The notes below the pieces were generated by a model. It was not told the DNA's origin and searched no databases. It was given only the letters and a program-made list of their open reading frames with translations. This document shows, piece after piece, positions 34,308 through 45,740 of a stretch of 64,000 bases of DNA. Position 1 is the first letter of the stretch. Every line of letters begins with the position of its first letter. The DNA is from Castor canadensis. Its lineage: Eukaryota > Chordata > Mammalia > Rodentia > Castoridae. The DNA lies in contig NC_133387.1 in assembly GCF_047511655.1 (NCBI RefSeq), positions 143,338,853-143,402,852 on the forward strand. The letters are read 5' to 3'. The translations under genes were made by a program, and so were the position numbers.

Positions 34308-35028
34308 ATGCTGTCTTCTGAGTCTGGAATTCCACCCCTCTCCCCACCAAGACCTGTGTGTTAAAGGCTAATTTCCAGTGTGGCATTATTGGAAAATGAA
34401 AACTTTAAGACATGGGGCCCAATGAGAGGTCTTAGGCCACTGGCGTTGTGCTCCAAAGGAGATTGTGGGACACCAGTCTTAGTCTTTTTCACTTTTGCTT
34501 CTTGGCCACTATGTAAGCAGCTTCCTCAACCACATGCCCACACCATCATGTACCTTGCCATAGGTCACAAAGCAACAGGCCAACTGATTATGGATGACAG
34601 AAACCACTAAAGCTGTGAGCCAAAATAGATAACACACAATGGAGTATTCTTCAGCCATAAAGAAGAATGAAATTATGTTGCTTTCAGGCAAACAGATGGA
34701 ACTGGAAATCATCATGTTATGAGAAATAAGCCAGACTCAGAAAGACAAATATGCAGAATTTAAACTTATATATACTAATATTTATCTTTTATTATATTTA
34801 TATTATTTCTGACATGTGTATTAAAGAGTGACTATTTGATGGGGGAATCCAGTGAGAGGAGGAGGAGAAAAAGTAGTGGGGTGAATATGGTCAAAGTACA
34901 TTATATGCATGTATGGAAATACACAATGAAATCCCTTTGGACAATTAAGATACACTCATGAAAAATAAAACTTTCCTCCTTTTAAGCTGATTATTTCAGG
35001 TATTTTGGAAAAAATGGTTAACATAACT
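34308..35028 (+). mobile_element. MaLR-like solo LTR split by an L1 insertion
   Basis: Left part (34308-34627): 'acctgtgtgttaaaggctaa', 'tggggcccaatgagaggtct', 'taggccactggcgttgtgct', 'aaagctgtgagccaaaata'. Right part (34962-35028): 'ataaaactttcctcctttta', 'agctgattatttcaggtatt'. Joined at the level of order, these form the end of a MaLR-type LTR of the same family as the copy at 17838-18216. No viral genes are present. Confidence 0.65.
34628..34961 (+). mobile_element. L1 3' end inserted in the LTR
   Basis: Begins in the final ORF2 codons ('acacaatggagtattcttca', 'gccataaagaagaatgaaat', 'agatggaactggaaatcatc', 'gaaataagccagactcagaa') and runs into a 3' UTR with 'gaatatggtcaaagtacatt'. Strongly 5'-truncated. 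The 3' UTR matches the reverse complement of the fragment at 50285-50445, so both belong to one subfamily. Confidence 0.85.
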
Positions 35029-35042
35029 ATATTATATATACT

Positions 35043-35067
35043 ACACACACACACACACACACACACA
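35043..35067 (+). repeat. (AC)n microsatellite
   Basis: About 25 bp of uninterrupted ac. Confidence 0.95.
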
Positions 35068-35164
35068 GAGTGATTCTATCAAGCCCTCATACCCTTAATC
35101 TTGGAAAAAATGACCAACATACTCCTTTGTTATTGTTACTCTGATGTTCCTTCAGGCAGCAACA

Positions 35165-35345
35165 GGTCTGTGTTCTTGAGCCCAAATCTAGGTTTCATCG
35201 TTGTCCCTGAACAAATGGTTGTACACCTCTGTCTCAATTTCCTCAACTATAAAAAGAGCTTGTTTTGATAATTAAAGGAAGGCCTAGTCTTTGTGACCTA
35301 TGATAAGTGTTTAGTATTCACTAGGTAATGTTATTATTACACTTC
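35165..35345 (+). mobile_element. MIR SINE
   Basis: 'gagcccaaatctaggtttca', 'ctctgtctcaatttcctcaa', 'ctataaaaagagcttgtttt', 'ctatgataagtgtttagtat' and 'taatgttattattac' follow MIR in order. Confidence 0.75.
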
Positions 35346-35962
35346 TGCTATACTTTTTACATATGAGAGAAAATTTTCAAAAACTTGAAAAATTTTATGG
35401 AACATCAGACAACTAGAGGAAGCAGGCATAATGGATTAGAGCACAGGATACTTTGAAGTCTTAAAGTATGGACAACTGGACCTGAAGTCTTTGAGATAGA
35501 AAGTGGATCAAAAGCTACACTTAAAACTACTGAAAGCAGATCCTTCCTTTTCCTGTAAGCAGTTTACTCAAAACATGGAGGATTTAGCAGAAGTAGTTCA
35601 GGAAACCTGAAGGATTGTGCAGCCAACAGTTAGTAGCAATGCAGTCCTAGGTGTAGACTTCCCATGGGCACAGGTACAGATGTGCAGAGGGCAGCACATC
35701 TCAAGCTCCAGTCGAGAGGCAGGAGTCACACTAGTTATTTTAACAGGGAGAATTTAGTATACAGACTTGTCAGCAGGCTTAGAAGAATTGAAAAGGCCAA
35801 AGAGAATCTAAGGTTCTAAGTAGGTAGCAACTATATGAGGCAACTTCAAACCCTTGGGTTGAGGAACAAAGGGAAAAAGTTGTAATGACTTTAACTTAGA
35901 AGCTTGGAGGATGGATATCTGGTTTCTAAATGGCAGGCCTCTGAGGAGTAGGCACCCCTCTG
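35346..35962. other. Single-copy stretch up to the L1 target site
   Basis: Nothing recognised. Confidence 0.45.
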
Positions 35963-35978
35963 CTGGTGCTGAGTCTTT

Positions 35979-36436
35979 TTTTCTTTTCTTTTTTTTAAGC
36001 TACAACAGGTTTTTTTTTTTTAATTTTCATTTTATTCCTATGTGCATACAATGTTTGGGTCATTTCTCCCCCCTTCCCCCGCTCCGTCCCTTACCCATCC
36101 TTACGCCTTGCTACCCAGCAGAAACTATTCTGCCCTTATCTCTAATTTTGTTGAAGAGAGAGTATAAGCAATAATAGGAAGGAACAAGGGTTTTTGCTGG
36201 TTGAGATAAGGATAGCTATACAGGGCATTGACTCACATTGATTTCCTGTACATGTGTGTTATCTAAGTTAGTTCTTCTTAAACTAACCTTTTCTCTAGTT
36301 CCTGGTCCCCTTCTCCTATCAGCCTCTGTCACTTTAAAGTATCTGCTTTAGTTTCTCTGTGTTAAGGGCAACAAATGCTAACTAGTTTTTGGGTGTCTTA
36401 CCTAGCCTCATACCTCCCTTGTGTGCTCTCGCTTTA
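35979..36436 (-). other. L1 3' UTR and two-part A-rich tail
   Basis: On the minus strand the 3' UTR ends in a 12 A run (36021-36010), followed by 13 other bases (36009-35997, cctgttgtagctt) and a second A-rich run (35996-35976, aaaa with two g). The arrangement resembles a very short 3' transduction or a decayed long tail. The T-rich stretch 36060-36090 on the plus strand (tttctccccccttcccccgc) is the purine-rich tract typical of L1 3' UTRs. Confidence 0.7.
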
Positions 36437-39400
36437 TCATGTGATCAAAGTCCAATCCCCTTGTTGTGTTTGCCCTTGATCTAATGTCTGCATATGAGGG
36501 AGAACACATGATTTTTGGTCTTTTTGGGCCAGGCTAACCTCACTCAGAATGATGTTCTTCAATTCCATCCATTTACCAGCGAATGATAACATTTCGTTCT
36601 TCATGGCTGCATAAAATTCCATTGTGTATAGATACCACATTTTCTTAATCCATTCGTCAGTGGTGGGGCATCTTGGCTGTTTTCATAACTTGGCTATTGT
36701 GAATAGTGCTGCAGTAAACATGGGTGTGCAGGTGCCTCTGGAGTAACCTGTGTCACATTCTTTTGGGTATATCCCCAAGAGTGGTATTGCTGGTTCATAT
36801 AGTAGATCAATGTTTAGATTTTTAAGAAGCCTCCAAATTTTTTTCCAGAGTGGTGTACTACTTTACTACCAGCAGTGTAAGAGGGCTCCTTTTTCCCCGC
36901 ATCCTCACCAACACCTGTTGTTTGTGGTGTTGCTAATGGTGGCTATTCTAACAGGGGTGAGGTGGAATCTTAGTGTGGTTTTAATTTGCATTTCCTTTAT
37001 TGCTAGAGACGGTGTGCATTTTTTCATGTGTTTTTTTGGCCATTTGAATTGCTTCTTTTGAGAAAGTTCTGTTTAGTTCACTTGCCCATTTCATTATCGG
37101 TTCATTAATTTTGGGAGAATTTAGTTTTTTAAGTTACCTATGTATTCTGGTTATCAGTCCTTTGTCTGATGTGTAGCTGGCAAATATTTTCTCCCACTCT
37201 GAGGGTGGACTCTTCAGTTTAGGGATCATTACTTTTGTTGAGAAGAAGCTTTTTAGTTTTATGAAGTCCCATTTATCTATGCTATCTCTTCATTGCTGTG
37301 CTGCTGGGGTTCCATTGAGAAAGTTCTTGCCTATACCTATCAATTCCAGAGTATTTCCTACTCTTTCTTGTACCAACTTTAGAGTTTAGGGTCTGATATT
37401 AAGATTCTTAATCCATTTTGAGTTAATATTGGTATAGGGTGATATATATGGATCTACTTTCAGTTTTTTACAGACTGTTAACCAGTTTTCCCAGCAATTT
37501 TGTTGAAGAGGCTGTCTTTTCTCCATCATATATTTTTAGTGCCTCTGTCAAAGACAAGTTGGTTATAGTTGTGTGGCTTCATATCTGGGTCCTCTATTCT
37601 GTTCCACTGGTCTTCATGTCTGTTTTTGTGCCAGTACCATGCTGTTTTTATTGTTATTGCTTTGTAATATAGTTTGAAGTCAGGTATCGTGATACCTCCA
37701 GCATTGTTCTTTTGACTGAGTATTGCCTTGGCTATTCGTGGCCTCTTGTGTTTCCATATAAATTTCATGGTAGATTTTTCAATCTCTTTAATGAGTGTCA
37801 TTGGAATTTTGATGGGAATTGCATTAAACATGTAGATTACTTTTGGGAGTATAGACATTTTTACTATGTTGATTCTACCAATCCATGAGCATGGGAGATC
37901 TCTCCACTTTCTATAGTCTTCCTCATCTCTTTCTTCCTCATCTTCTTTCTTCAGAAGTTTATAGTTTTCCTTGTAGAGGTCATTCACATCCTTTGTTAGG
38001 CTTACTCCTAGGTATTTGATTTTTTTTGAGGCCATTGTAAATGGAATTGTTTTCATATATTCTTTCTCAGTTTGTTCATTATTAGTGTATAGAAATGCTT
38101 ATGATTTTTCTATGTTGATTTTATATCCTGCTACCTTGCTATAGCTATTGATGATGTCTAGGAGCTTTTGAGTAGAGTTTTTTTGGTCTTTAAGGTATAG
38201 GATCATATTGTCTGCAAATAGGAGATATTTTGACAGTTTCTTAACCTATTTGTATTCCTTTTATTCCTTCTTCTTGCCTAATTGCTCTGGCTAGGAATTC
38301 CAGTACTATGTTGAATAGGAGTGGAGATAGTGGGCATCCTAATCTAGTTCCAGATTTTAGAGGGAATGGTTTCAGTTTTTCTCCTTTAAGTATAATGCTG
38401 GCTGTAGGTTTGTCATATATAGCTTTTATAATGTTGAGGTACTTTCCTTCTATTCCTAGTTTTCTTAGAGCTTTTATCATGAAATGGTATTGGATCTTAT
38501 CAAAGGCTTCTTCTGCATCTATTGAGATGATCAAGTGGTTTTTGTCTTTGCTTCTGTTAATGTGGTTTGTTACGTTTATGATTTTCGTATGTTGAACCAC
38601 CCCTGCATCCCTGGGATGATGCCTACTTGGTCGTGGTGAATAATCTTTTTCATGTGTTGTTGAATTCAGTCTGCCATTATTTTATTGAGGATTTTTTCAT
38701 CAGTGTTCATTAAAGAGATTGGCCTATAGTTCTCCTTTTTGGAGGTATCTTTGTGTGGTTTTGGGATAAGTGTAATACTGGCTTCATAAAATGTGTTAGG
38801 CAGTTTTTCTTCCCTTTCTATTTCATGGAACAGTTTAAGGAGGGTTGGTATCAGTTCTTCTTTAAAGGTCTGATAGAATTCAGCAGAGAATCCATCAGGT
38901 CCTGCACTTTTCTTTTTGGGGAAACTCTTGATTGCTGCTTCAATTTAATTTTGTGTTATAGATCTATTCAGGTGATTAATATCCTCTTGGTTCAGTTTTG
39001 TATGATCATACATATCTAGAAATCTGTCCATTTCTTTAAGATTTTTGAATTTATTTGAATATAGGTTCTCAAAGTAGTCTTTGATGATTTCCAGAACTTC
39101 CATGGTGTTTGTTGTTATCTCCCCTTTTGCATTCCTGATTCTACTAATTTGGGTTTTTCTCTCCTCATTTTAGTCAGGTTTGCCAGGGGTCTGTTGATCT
39201 TGTTTATTTTTTCAAAGAACCAACTTTTTGTTTCATTAATTCTTTATATGGTTTTTTTGGTTTCTTTCATGGATTTCAGCTCTATTTTTATTATTTCTCT
39301 CCTTCTATTTGTTTTGGGATTTGCTTGTTCTTGTTTTTCTAGGAGTTTGAGATGTATCATTAGGTTATTGATTTGGGATCTTTCAGTCTTTTTAATATAT

Positions 39401-40303
39401 GCACTCATGGCTATAAACTTTCCTCTCAGGACTGCCTTTGCTGTGTCCCATAGGTTCCGGTAGGTTGTGTTTTCATTTTCATTGACCTCCAGGAACTTTT
39501 TAATTTTGTCTTTTATTTCATCAATGACCCATTGTTCATTAAGCAATGAGTTAATTCAGTTTCCAGCTGTTTGCATGTTTTTTGTCTTTATTTTTATTGA
39601 GTTCTAGTTTTATTGCATTGTGATCAGATAGAATGCATGGTATAATTTCTATTTTCTTATATTTGCTGAGGCTTGCTTTGTGCCCTAGGTATGATCTATT
39701 TTGGAGAAGGTTCCATGGACTGCTGAGAAGAATGGATATTGTGTAGAAGTTGGATGAAATGTTCTGTAGACATCAACTAGGTCCATTTGATCTATGGTAT
39801 ATTTTAGATCTTGGATATCTTTATTGATTTTTTGTTTGGATGACCTATCTATTGATGATAATGGGGTGCTAAAGTCTCCCACGACCACTGTGTTGGAGTT
39901 AGTATATGCTTTTAGGTCATTCAGGGTATGTTTGATGAAATTGGGTGCAATGACATTGGGTGCATATAGGTTGATAATTGTTATTTCCTTTTGGTCTATT
40001 TCCCCTTAGTATGGAATGTCCTTCTTTATCTTGTTTGATCAATGTAGGTTTGAAGTCTACTTTGTCAGAGAAAAGTATTGCTACTTCCGCCTGTTTTTGG
40101 GGGCCATTGGCTTTGTAAATCTTCTTCCAGCCTTTCATCCTTAGCCTATGCTTATTTCTGTTGGTAAGATGAGTCTCATGTAAGCAACAAATTGTTGGAT
40201 CTTCCTTTTTAATCTAGTTTGTCAAACATTGCCTTTTGATGGGGGAATTAAGTACATTAACATTAAGTGTTAGTACTGATAGGTATGTGGTGAGTCCTGT
40301 CAT
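36437..40303 (-). pseudogene. L1 ORF2 (endonuclease / reverse transcriptase), disrupted
   Basis: ORF2 protein nicks target DNA and reverse-transcribes L1 RNA. The span of 3,867 bp (about 1,288 codons) is full length. The start ATG at 40303 gives MTG followed by LTLNVNVLNSPIKR, the usual ORF2 N terminus. The endonuclease region is readable at 40138-39917 (KGWKKIYKANGPQ) and 39888-39685 (DFSTPLSSIDR, SKIDHT). The reverse transcriptase lies at 38600-38200 ([14 protein letters not shown]), and its catalytic box reads FADN where FADD is expected. The C-terminal part is readable at 38056-37526 and 36640-36437 (MEFYAAMKNEMLSFAGKWMEL). Breaks include TAG at codon 30 (40216-40214), a frameshift just before the FADN box and several more stops. 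Non-functional. Confidence 0.9.
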
Positions 40304-40356
40304 TTATTCGTCTTAGTTGTTTGAAGGTTTGTGTGTACCTAAATCGAGGTTACTCT

Positions 40357-41548
40357 CTACTGTCTTCCTTTTTTCTTTTTCTGTAGTTTGGTTCTGCATC
40401 CCCTTTCATGGTTATGTTGGGTTTCACTTTCTGCATGCAGAATCCCTTGAAGAATCTTTTGTAGTGGTGGCTTTCTGGTCACATATTGTTTTAGTTTCTG
40501 CTTATCATGGAAAACTTTTATTGCTCCATCTATTTTCAATGATAGTTTTGCTGGGTAGAGTATCCTAGGGTTGAAGTTATTTTCATTCAGTGCCTGGAAG
40601 ATTTCACCCCAAGCTCTTCTTGCTTTTAATGTTTCTGTTGAGAAGTCTTCTGTGATTTCTGTGATTTACCTTTGTATGTTATTTGTTTTTTCTCTCTTAG
40701 CGCCTTCAATATTCTTTCCCTAGTTTCTAAACTTGTTGTTTTAATGATAATATGCTGTGGGGTAGTTCTATTTTGGTCTGGTCTGTTTGGTGTTCTGGAG
40801 GCCTCTTGCATCTGTATGGGAATAGTTTTCTCTAGATTTGGGAAATTTTCTGTTATTATTTTGTTGAATATATTACACATTCCCTTTGCTTACATCTCTT
40901 CTCCTTCTTCAATGCCCATAATTCTCAGGTTTAGTCTTTTGATGGAGTCAGTGAGTTCTTGCATTTTCTTTTCACAGGTCTTGAGTTGTTTAACTAATAG
41001 TTCTTCAGTTTTTCCTTTAATTACCATTTCATCTTCGAGTTAGGAGATTCTGTCTTCTGTTTGTTCTGTTCTGCTGGATTTGCCTTCCATTTTGTTTTGC
41101 ATTTTGTTTCATTCTTTTTTCTGAGGTTTTCCATATCATGAGTCTCTTCCTCTTTAATGTTGTCTATTTTCGTCCTGAGTTCATTTATCTCTTTATTAAT
41201 CATGTTCTTTTTTTCACTTTGGTGTTTATACAGTGCTTCTATGGTTTCTTTTATTTCTTCTTGTGCTTTCTCAAATTCTCTATTTTTGTTGTCTTGGGAT
41301 TTCTTGAGTGTCTCCTGTACATTTTGGTTGACCATATCCAGTATCACCTCTATAAAATTCTCATTGATTACTTGGAGGATTTCTTCTTTCAGATTATTCT
41401 TGTTGGCTTCATTGGATTCTTTGGTATAGTTTTTCTTCATTTTGTTGGCGTCTGGATCTGAGTATCTGTTTTCTTCATTTTCCTCTGGTTCCTGTACTAA
41501 TTTTTTGCTGTGGGGAAACTGGTTTCCCTGTGTTTTCTGTCTTCCCAT
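40357..41548 (-). pseudogene. L1 ORF1 (RNA-binding chaperone), disrupted
   Basis: ORF1 protein of L1 is a trimeric coiled-coil, nucleic-acid-binding protein that coats L1 RNA. The frame starts at the ATG of 41548 with residues MGRQKTQGNQFPHSKK, continues in a charged, heptad-like coiled-coil region rich in E, K and N, then the central domain (readable at 40880-40626, with RTPNRPDQNRTTPQ), and ends in a C-terminal domain with NPRILYPAKLS and FHDKQKLKQYVT. Breaks: a frameshift in the coiled-coil part near 41.1 kb, a TAA at 41042-41040 in the downstream frame, a TAA at 40892-40890, and a further stop at 40628-40626. The expected span of about 397 codons is at the long end for mammalian ORF1. Not functional. 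Confidence 0.85.
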
Positions 41549-42922
41549 CATTGCCCTTGGTGTTGTTATTGTCCCTGTACTGTGTGCAATTAAGTATTTT
41601 CTAGCTTGTAATATTAACAATGGTGATATTTATAATGGAAGGGTGAGAAGAGAGGGAAAGCAAAGAAGGTAAAGAAAAAGGGAAAAACAAACAAACAAGT
41701 AAAAAAACCAAAATGAACAAACAAAAAAATGTTTCAAAGATATAAATAGGGAGAGATAGTGTACTATTCAACAGTAAGCTAAACAGGCATTAGAGAGACA
41801 GAGAAAGGATTGAAAAAATAAATAAATAAAAATTGCCAAGTTCAAACGCAATAAAGTTTCAGTCTTAATAATTTTGGTGTTAGTCCCTCAGCCTCGAATC
41901 CTGGAGATGGTGTCTTAGAAGTAGTTCTGTTGTTGTCTCATCAAAGGGGAAAAAAAAAAAAACAAACCAAAACCACCAACACACCACAAAGTGTCCCAAG
42001 TTCAAATGCAATACAGTTTCAGTAAGTTTTTCAGCATGCAGGTGTAGTTCAGTTGTTGTCTCATCAAAGGAAGAGAGAAAAAAGAAAAAAAGGAGAAGAG
42101 TCTGGAGACAGTTCTGTGAATGCTATCTGAGGCTGTGGCTCACTTTTCTGCTGCTGTCAGCCAGCTGTTGCTGGAGGCTTTATTTATGCAGATCTCAGGA
42201 GGGAGCTTAACACTCACAGGCTTTGTTTATTTAGAGTTCTCCTGGGTGCGACCACCACTGTTACAAGCTTTCCCCTTTCCAAGCACACTGGGGGAGGAGG
42301 CGCTACATCCGCCTTCTTTGGCCAGCATGTTTATTTACACTTCATGTGGGAAGTGGGTCTTCCCCCCCTCCTGTAGAGTTCTCACACAGCCACTTTTACA
42401 AGCTTTCCCGCTCCAAGGTTGCTGGGTAGGTTCCAACACTCCTGCCTTCTCTGGCTGGCTTGTTGTTTTACAGTTCCATGAGGGATTTTCCCTCCCCCCT
42501 TCTTCAGCTCTCAGGGCACCTCACCCTCTTTGCTATGTGTCTTTTTTATTGTTGTTGTTTATTAGTCAGTTTGGATTTTTTCTCTTTTTTCCCTGGATGG
42601 GGGTCGGTCTGTCCAGGGAGCTATACTGATCTGGCCCAGGATTGTCTGTGGGAATACCAAGTGCTGCTTGGCTCACCTGGTGGTCTGTATCTTCCCAAGT
42701 GGTCTGCGAGCTGGCATCTGGGAGTGCGGGAGCCCTCCTGGCTTCTCTGTTTAACATGGAGTGGGGATGCTATGCACGGGCTGGGGGTGTGGAGGAGTCA
42801 AAGTTTTGCCTCTTCTAAGTGGTTTTTCCTGTAAGTTGTATCTCCATCATCTCTCCAAGATTTTACTTTAGGAAGCACGCTTTCTGCTTCCTCCCCCTAG
42901 TCGCCATCTTGGAATCTCTACC
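41549..42922 (-). promoter_or_regulatory. L1 5' UTR / internal promoter with repeated units
   Basis: The first bases of the element on the minus strand carry ccaagatggcg (42902-42912), a YY1-type motif that in other L1s fixes the transcription start. Two related units of about 130 bp follow in tandem (42234-42369 and 42376-42500; shared 'gagttctc', 'ttacaagctttccc', 'gccttct'). A second, looser duplication lies at 41833-41950 and 41993-42072 (shared 'aagttcaaacgcaata'/'aagttcaaatgcaata' and 'gttgttgtctcatcaaagg'). Confidence 0.75.
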
Positions 42923-42938
42923 CTGGTGCTGGGTCTTT

Positions 42939-43885
42939 GAGGAGATGTCATGTGGCTATTTTTTAAATGTTGGGAAAATGGGTTGCAAATGATCACATTG
43001 CTGCTACCAGAACTCAAGTAAACTTAATGGAGTGAGGTGTCACCAACAAGAAGAGGAAATCCACAAGAAGGAAGGAAAGGGTCCTTTCTTCCCTCCCAGC
43101 CTTTCAGGCTCCCTCTGGTGCACCCTATTTGACAGACCTAAAAACAAGCTCTTGGAGGAGAAGAAACGTAATTTGCGATGTCTGTCCAAGGGCACACAAA
43201 CCAGGGTAGAGAAGGATGGTATATTGCTGAGACAGTAACATCATCATTGGCATACTAATTCACCTACTCACCCAGTGGACAATGACTGCCTACTGTGTGC
43301 CAAATACTCAGGGCTAGGATGCACTATATTGTCATATAGTGTAAGGGGAAGAAGAGAAAAAAAGAAAGTGTGACATGGACTGTGACTGAGACATGCAGAA
43401 ACTTACCTGGTGACATGAGCTAGCACCTCATCCAGAATCAAAGAGGGAAAAGGAATGTGGGAGAGAAAGGATCCAGAGCTGAAGGCTCAAAGGAGCCTTT
43501 CCATCTGCTACATGGAAAAAAGGGAGAAAGTAGGTCAACACTGACATACACAAGACCAGTCAGGAAGGGCCTCATATGCTGTATATGGAACTGGGATGTT
43601 TCTCAAGAAGCAATGAGAAACCACCAAAAATTTCAATTTAGCATAATCTGATTTATGCATTGATACAAACACATATTGAAAGTAATTAAAATGTTATCAG
43701 AATGGTCATTACAAAAATTGCAGTAGCCTACCACTTTAAAATTTAGTTTGCATACTTAATACAAAATAAAGATATGAAAAGGTAGACTATGAGAAATCTC
43801 TCTCCTGATTCCTAATTTGAATTTGTTCAACCTTCCAGTATTGCTTCAAATATAAGAAAACAAGAAAATTTACTTCTATTTCTCA
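42939..43885. other. Non-coding stretch with faint L2 relics
   Basis: Short reversed L2-like phrases occur at 43270-43325 ('tgactgcctactgtgtgcca') and 43555-43670 ('gtcaggaagggcctcatatg', 'agcataatctgatttatg'). The remainder is single copy. Frames of 64-68 aa are at chance level. Confidence 0.4.
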
Positions 43886-43889
43886 CATT

Positions 43890-44840
43890 TTCCTGCACAT
43901 TATTTATCTCAAAATAATTGTGCAGTGAACAAGCACAGCAATGGGATTTCTGGGTCAATAGATAGAGCTTTGGTAGTCTTGGTAGATGATACCAGATTTG
44001 GTGGCTATTTTCCCTTTTTGAATGCTGTACTTCATAGTCACACCAGCATTACAGGCCAGTGCCTCTTTACTCACAGCCTGAACAACAACATGTATTGTAA
44101 AAACTATGGGAATTTTTGTCACTTGAAAGCTGAGAAAAGGAAATGACAATGCAGTCTTTAATCATGAGTAAAACTCTCCTGTGGTTTCAGATGTTTAAGG
44201 AACATTTGTATTTCTTTTGCTATTGTCTCTCTATTCATATCTTTTTAACCATTTTTTTCTGTTCTACTCATTTCCCAGAAGTTGCAAACGTTTTTCTCAG
44301 TTTGTAAATTTTTGCTTATTGTTTTGTTTTTGGTACTTGGGGTAGAACCTAGGGTCTCAGGTATGTTTGACAAGTGATTTATCACTAAGCCGCCCCCACC
44401 AGCCCTGTTATTTCTTTTCAAAGTTTGTTTTTCTTTTTCATTTTGTTTGCCACAAGTCACAGTTTCCTCCTCTTGGGTTATGAAGGAATTCATACACGCT
44501 TCCTGTAAATACATTTATGTTTCATTTTTACACGGGATGCATTTGGAGTTTGTACTGGTATACACTGAGAGGCATAGATATTGTGTTCCTCTTTGTAACA
44601 GGCTACCCAGATTAAAATGTTCACCTTTACCACACAGATTTAAGGTGGTACTTGTGCCATTTTAAAAATTTCCCTACATACTTGGGTTTCCTTTTGGAAA
44701 TGTGTTTATTCTACTGATTTGTTATTCCCAAACACTTTAAATTATTGATACTCTATATTTTAGTGATATCAACTCTACTATTGTTTATTTTTGCCTGCCA
44801 GAATCTTAGCTATGGTTTGTTGCCTGGAGGATGCCAAAGT
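43890..44840 (-). mobile_element. Old L1 (L1M-type) fragment, reverse orientation
   Basis: Plus-strand order: 'gcaatgggatttctgggtca', 'catagtcacaccagcattac', 'gtgcctctttactcacagcc', 'tgtttaaggaacatttgtat', 'attcatatctttttaacca', then after a SINE 'ctacatacttgggtttcctt', 'actctactattgtttatttt', 'gccagaatcttagctatgg'. It is the reverse complement of L1M ORF2 3' half, old and non-coding, split by an ID-like SINE. Confidence 0.8.
44328..44406 (-). mobile_element. ID-like SINE nested in the L1M
   Basis: 'tttggtacttggggtagaac', 'ctagggtctcaggtatgttt', 'gatttatcactaagccgccc' and 'ccaccagccc' are the reversed ID-like unit, with the poly(A) side as tttgtttttgg at its left. L1M sequence continues on both sides. 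Confidence 0.8.
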
Positions 44841-45447
44841 ACCTTTACCTACCATTCAAAAAATATATTATAAAAATATATTATATCATTTTAGTTTTTA
44901 AATAGATACTATTGAATAATATTTAAGCCTTTCTTAATGACACAAGACCTTTACTATGAGCTTTATTTAATTCACATTCATGAAACAAAATGAAACTTTT
45001 AGGCATAATTGGCCTCAGATCGCGTATGTTGCAATCCTTGGTACAGATCTCTTTCTTTGCACCTGAGTGTGGTTAGGAAGCTTCCTAGTAGCCTCTCTAC
45101 CTTCTTCTAAGTGAATCTAAAGTGGATGGCTAAGGAATTCCCTGAAAGAAGCAGTTCCTAAGACCATGCATGGTCATTCAGGTTCTAGCTCTGTACCAAC
45201 TCCCAACAAACCTTGCCCTAACATGATCACCTTTTTATGTCGATCCAATAATAATCATGGTATTTGTCAAAAATTGGGTATGTTTATGCTGTACTGATGA
45301 TGTTTCTCTTTTCTGAATTCCCTTCTTTCCAGGCTCCAGTTTGTGAATTCAGGCTTCTTTCACGTACTTACTAATTTGCTAAAGTGTTGATTAAGTTATA
45401 GTCAGATACAGATTTGCCTGATAATATCTTTATCATATAGGCGGATA
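44841..45447. other. Single-copy non-coding stretch
   Basis: Nothing recognised. A repeated 'aaaatatattata' motif at 44860-44885 makes a small AT-rich knot. Confidence 0.4.
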
Positions 45448-45740
45448 AAGGTTTATTTCAAATGCTACCTACTCTGTGAAACTTTCCATGATTCCCCTAG
45501 TCATATTTAATTTTCCTTCCCATCTGGACTCAGCATCTTATTTATATTTAAAACATGTATTTCATTGCAACTTGCAATTCAATGGGTTATGTACTTGTTT
45601 CTCACTTTATCCTGCTTTAAGCAACACCACCATCTCATCCAATCTTATCCCTGACTAATCTGTCTAAATGGTGGGATCTGTATCAATTCTTAGCAGAGGC
45701 TAAATATTTGCTGCATTTGAATATTGTTATGAAATGTGAA
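45448..45740 (+). mobile_element. L2 LINE 3' end
   Basis: 'ttcaaatgctacctactctg', 'tgaaactttccatgattccc', 'tatttatatttaaaacatgt' and 'aaatggtgggatctgtatca' with 'gcagaggctaaatatttgct' follow the forward L2 3' end. Confidence 0.65.

Larger units (their letters stand above)
35963..42938 (-). mobile_element. Full-length L1 LINE with 16 bp TSD
   Basis: The element (35979-42922, about 6.94 kb) is flanked by ctggtgctgagtcttt (35963-35978) and ctggtgctgggtcttt (42923-42938), 15 of 16 identical. Reading on the minus strand: 5' UTR (about 1.37 kb), ORF1 (41548-40357), ORF2 (40303-36437), 3' UTR and A-rich tail. The length and order equal those of complete mammalian L1s. Both ORFs carry stops and frameshifts, so it cannot move by itself now. 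The near-perfect TSD and readable frames suggest moderate age. The long T-rich open frames on the plus strand here are shadows. Confidence 0.95.

Noticed and set aside
41021-41620. 199 aa open frame on the minus strand as a host gene
   Set aside because: It is the N-terminal and coiled-coil part of L1 ORF1, preceded by about 24 spurious codons. It belongs to the L1.
37439-41672. Many hydrophobic open frames on the plus strand resembling membrane proteins
   Set aside because: They are antisense readings of the A-rich L1 coding strand, which gives F/L/I/V-rich chance peptides.
42120-42834. Open frames of 169 and 124 aa on the plus strand
   Set aside because: They are shadows in the GC-richer L1 5' UTR on the strand opposite to the element.
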